This document shows positions 61,273-64,000 of a stretch of 64,000 nucleotides of DNA, in pieces. Source of the stretch: Pseudogemmobacter lacusdianii. GTDB lineage: Bacteria; Pseudomonadota; Alphaproteobacteria; Rhodobacterales; Rhodobacteraceae. Below the pieces are notes generated by a model that ran no database searches, was not told the origin of the DNA, and worked only from the letters and a program-made list of their open reading frames with translations. The stretch is taken from the NCBI RefSeq assembly GCF_030848395.1, contig NZ_JAVDBT010000017.1:1-64000 (forward strand). Reading direction: 5' to 3'. How positions within the stretch are numbered: the stretch's first letter is position 1; each line of letters begins with the position of its first letter. A program made the position numbers and the translations under genes.

Positions 61273-62193
61273 ATGGCAAAATCCTACATTCTTGCAGCGG
61301 CACTGACGCTGTCCCTGACCCAATCCTTCGCTGGCGCGGCCTTGGCCGAAGCCCTGACCGTGACCCATGCTCAGGGTGAGACCGTGCTCGCCGCGACGCC
61401 TAAAAGCGTCATGGTATCGGATTGGGCGGCTTTTGATAATTTGATGGCGCTTGGGGTGCCGGTGGCCGGTGTGCCTGCCTCAAACGTGCCGCCTTATCTG
61501 AAGGATAGGATCACGCCCGAGATGGTGCAGATCGGCTCATTGCAGGAGCCGGACGTGGAAGCCATCATGGCGGCCGCACCGGATCTGATGATCGTGGCGG
61601 CCCGCTCGCGCCAATCCTATCCGACGCTGGCGGCACTTTTGTCGACGCTTGATCTGTCGATCGACAATGCCGATGTGATCGGCGGCACCAAGCATAACAT
61701 CACGCTTCTGGGACAGATTTTCGACCGCGCCGATAAAGCCGTCGAACTGAACGACGCGCTCGACGCCAAGGTTGCGGTTGCCAAAGCGGCGGTTGCGGGC
61801 AAGGGCACCGGCCTTGTTATCGTCACCAACGGCAGCAAGATCGGCATCTATGGGCCGGAATCGCGGGTATCCTGGATCTATAATGCGCTGGAAGTGCCTT
61901 CGGTCTTCGACAATGTGGATGACCGAGACCATGGCGGCGATGCGATCACCTTTGAATATCTGCTTAAGACCAATCCCGACTGGCTGTTCGTGATCGACCG
62001 TGATGCCGGTGTTGGCTCCAGCGCAGGCACCGCTAAGGCGCTGCTGGACAATGAGCTGATCCATCAGACCAACTTCTGGAAGAACGATCGGATCGTCTAT
62101 CTCGATTCCTCGGCCGCTTATGTGACGATGAATGGGTATGATGCCCTGAACCTGCTTTTGGATCAGGTGATTGAGGCTTTCTCGAAGGGCTGA
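61273..62193 (+). CDS. Siderophore-type ABC binding protein (second)
   Basis: 306 residues with a signal peptide cut after ALA near residue 25 and the class III binding fold (KSVMVSDWAAFDNLMALGVPVAGVP, then PDLMIVAARSRQSYPTL). Similar in layout to the protein at 57752-58783 but clearly a different paralogue. GGGGGA lies before the ATG. A run of about 100 bases separates it from the first permease gene. Confidence 0.88.
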   Translation: MAKSYILAAALTLSLTQSFAGAALAEALTVTHAQGETVLAATPKSVMVSDWAAFDNLMALGVPVAGVPASNVPPYLKDRITPEMVQIGSLQEPDVEAIMAAAPDLMIVAARSRQSYPTLAALLSTLDLSIDNADVIGGTKHNITLLGQIFDRADKAVELNDALDAKVAVAKAAVAGKGTGLVIVTNGSKIGIYGPESRVSWIYNALEVPSVFDNVDDRDHGGDAITFEYLLKTNPDWLFVIDRDAGVGSSAGTAKALLDNELIHQTNFWKNDRIVYLDSSAAYVTMNGYDALNLLLDQVIEAFSKG

Positions 62194-62292
62194 TGCCTTT
62201 CAAGAAAGCCTGCACGCTATGCCATCCGCTGCGGCCTTAGAGCCGGTCGCGAATGGCACCGCCAGCCTTGAAACTGCGACAGGATAAGCAAT

Positions 62293-63255
62293 GTGATCGC
62301 TCTTGGTCTTGGCCTATTGGTGACGGCTGTATTGGCCATGATCAGCTTGCTGATCGGCGCAGCTGACACCAATATTCTGTCACTGCTTTGGGGGCTGCCG
62401 GATGATCAGGCCAGCCAGATCCTGATGATCAGCCGCCTCCCGCGCACGCTGGCGCTGATCTTGGCGGGCTCATCTTTGGGCATCGCGGGGCTGGTGATGC
62501 AGATGATCGTCCGCAACCGCTTTGTTGAGCCTTCGACCACCGGCACCACGGAATCCGCGATGCTGGGGTTTTTGGTTGTCACTCTGCTCGCGCCGGATTG
62601 GCCGATCATGGGCAAAATGTTGGTGGCCGCGGGCTTCGCGCTGATGGGCATGTTTTTGTTTCTGCGGCTTTTGAAGTTCGTGCCCTTGCGCGATGTGGTT
62701 TTGGTGCCATTGGTGGGCATCATGCTGGCCGGGGTGATCGGCGCAATCACCAGTTTCTTTGCCTATCGGTTCAATCTGTTGCCGATGCTGCTTGGCTGGA
62801 GCATGGGCGATTTCTCCGGCGTGCTGCGGGGCAGGTATGAGCTGCTATGGATTGGTCTGGGCTGCACCATTGCCGCCGGGATTGCCGCCGATCGCTTCAC
62901 CGTTGCCGGAATGGGGCGTGAGTTCACCACCAATCTGGGGCTCAATTACCGCCGCACTATGCTGTTCGGGCTGGTGATCGTGTCACTGATTGCCTCGGTC
63001 TGTCTGGTCTCGGTGGGGTCGATCCCGTTCCTGGGGTTGGTGGTGCCGAATGTGGTCAGCCTGATCTTGGGCGATAATATGCGGCGCGCGGTGCCTTGGG
63101 TCGCGGTGGGGGGGGCTGCTTTCGTGCTGGCCGGCGATATTCTGGGCCGCGTTGTGCGCTACCCTTATGAAGTGCCGATTTCGGTGGTGGTTGGTGTGAT
63201 TGGCAGTGCGTTCTTCATCTTGCTTTTGCTGCGGAGGCGCACAAATGCCGCATGA
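62293..63255 (+). CDS. FecCD-family iron-siderophore permease
   Basis: 320 residues, around nine membrane segments, with the FecCD signature RLPRTLALILAGSSLGIAGLVMQ and the later SVGSIPFLGLVVPNVVSLILGDN. The start is GTG at 62293, because the ATG two bases earlier is followed by a stop. It works with the permease that follows, whose gene begins eleven bases before its stop. Confidence 0.9.
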   Translation: MIALGLGLLVTAVLAMISLLIGAADTNILSLLWGLPDDQASQILMISRLPRTLALILAGSSLGIAGLVMQMIVRNRFVEPSTTGTTESAMLGFLVVTLLAPDWPIMGKMLVAAGFALMGMFLFLRLLKFVPLRDVVLVPLVGIMLAGVIGAITSFFAYRFNLLPMLLGWSMGDFSGVLRGRYELLWIGLGCTIAAGIAADRFTVAGMGREFTTNLGLNYRRTMLFGLVIVSLIASVCLVSVGSIPFLGLVVPNVVSLILGDNMRRAVPWVAVGGAAFVLAGDILGRVVRYPYEVPISVVVGVIGSAFFILLLLRRRTNAA

Positions 63256-64000
63256 GGCGAACCTGCGTCTGCCCGGTCGGCGCGTTGGAGAGCAGCGTTT
63301 TGTGACGCCTGGGCGCCCGGCGCTGGTGCTTGGCCTGTTGGGCATGATCGCACTGGTCTCAATTTGTTGCTTCATGACTTTGGGTGTGAAGGGCAATTGG
63401 GGCTTTGTGCTGCCATACCGCGGCCAGAAGCTGGCGGGGCTTCTGCTGGTGGCTTGTGCGGTGGCGCTTTCGACGGTGCTGTTTCAGACCGTTACAAATA
63501 ACCGCATTCTCACCCCCTCAATCATGGGTTTTGATGCGCTTTATGTGCTGGTGCAGACCGGCATCATGTTCTTCCTTGGCACCGGTGTCTTTGCGCTGAT
63601 GGATCCTTTCCTGCGCTTTGGCATGGAGGTGGTGCTGATGATCGGCTTCTCTGGGCTGTTGTTCCGATGGCTGTTCCTTGGCGAAGAGCGCAGCCTGCAT
63701 TTGGTTGTGCTGATCGGCATCATCTGCGGCGTTTTCTTCCGCAGCGTGTCAAATTTCATGCAGCGGATGCTGGATCCCAATGCGTTCCAGGTCTTGCAGG
63801 ACAGCTTTTTTGCCAGTTTTTCGACCATTGATCCCATGCTGTTGAAGCTGTCTTGGGTCGTGGTTCTGGCCATTGTCCTGCTGTTGTGGCGGATGGGGCA
63901 TGTGTTTGATGTGCTCAACCTTGGCCGCGCCACGGCGATCAATCTTGGGGTTAATTATCGCCGCGTTGTGATCACGATCCTGCTGATCATCTCGGTTCTT
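63245..64000 (+). CDS. FecCD-family iron-siderophore permease, cut by window edge
   Basis: 252 codons without a stop to the window end, starting at ATG 63245 (MPHEANLRLPGRR). Membrane helices, the conserved LVACAVALSTVLFQTVTNNRILTPSIMGFDALYVLVQ and the late GRATAINLGVNYRR identify a second FecCD subunit, heterodimer partner of the first. An ATPase gene would be expected beyond the edge. Confidence 0.9.
   Translation, partial: MPHEANLRLPGRRVGEQRFVTPGRPALVLGLLGMIALVSICCFMTLGVKGNWGFVLPYRGQKLAGLLLVACAVALSTVLFQTVTNNRILTPSIMGFDALYVLVQTGIMFFLGTGVFALMDPFLRFGMEVVLMIGFSGLLFRWLFLGEERSLHLVVLIGIICGVFFRSVSNFMQRMLDPNAFQVLQDSFFASFSTIDPMLLKLSWVVVLAIVLLLWRMGHVFDVLNLGRATAINLGVNYRRVVITILLIISVL

Noticed and set aside
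1-64000. CRISPR arrays, rRNA genes, riboswitches and phage genes
   Set aside because: No regularly spaced repeats, rRNA-like sequence, recognisable riboswitch fold or phage structural gene was seen.

Overview
The window looks like a chromosomal segment of an alphaproteobacterium of the Rhodobacteraceae (Rhodobacterales). This is inferred from gene content and order, not from a phylogeny: a PhyR/NepR/EcfG general stress response locus, an opgGIHC-type glucan operon in the Rhodobacter order, high GC, dense ATGA/GTGA/TTGA gene overlaps, and a housekeeping block SPOR - D,D-carboxypeptidase - tmk - holB - tatD - MBL hydrolase.

1-10.6 kb is a general stress response (GSR) neighbourhood. phyR diverges from nepR-ecfG-(degenerate HisKA_2 kinase), and a CHASE/HWE kinase converges on phyR. 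EcfG-type promoters (GGAAC-N16/17-CGTT) lie in front of nearly every other gene here: a secreted protein, a DUF1328 membrane protein broken by an 11-bp duplication, an unknown cytosolic protein, an AI-2E exporter and another secreted protein. A weaker match precedes a CsbD-like start at the left edge. The same motif precedes katE near 48 kb.

10.7-16.7 kb holds an alpha/beta hydrolase and the osmoregulated periplasmic glucan operon opgG-opgI-like-opgH-opgC. 16.8-24.0 kb is the most unusual part: six fully overlapping minus-strand genes (KAS III-like synthase, SDR, MBL hydrolase, adenylate-forming enzyme, acyltransferase-like protein, Rieske oxygenase), with an ATP-grasp gene that converges on them and shares the last four bases. 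I do not recognise it as a described pathway.

24.1-41.6 kb is an aromatic acid catabolic island. One arm (minus) has gentisate 1,2-dioxygenase, an FAA hydrolase, a nitrilase and an APC permease. The divergent arm (plus) has a fused flavin monooxygenase/OYE enzyme of the salicylyl-CoA 5-hydroxylase / 2-aminobenzoyl-CoA monooxygenase-reductase type, SDR, MarR, enoyl-CoA hydratase, acyl-CoA dehydrogenase, thioesterase, RidA, an aryl-CoA ligase and a LIV-type ABC importer. 41.7-45.7 kb is a Mn/Zn/Fe ABC importer behind a Fur/Mur-like palindrome.

45.7-54.6 kb has katE, an AEC carrier and the housekeeping block. From the tRNA-Ser at 54.8 kb the sequence becomes accessory: a decayed IS6-family transposase, a broken PadR regulator, then a siderophore island (siderophore-interacting protein, two binding proteins, a TonB-dependent receptor and two FecCD permeases) that runs off the right edge.
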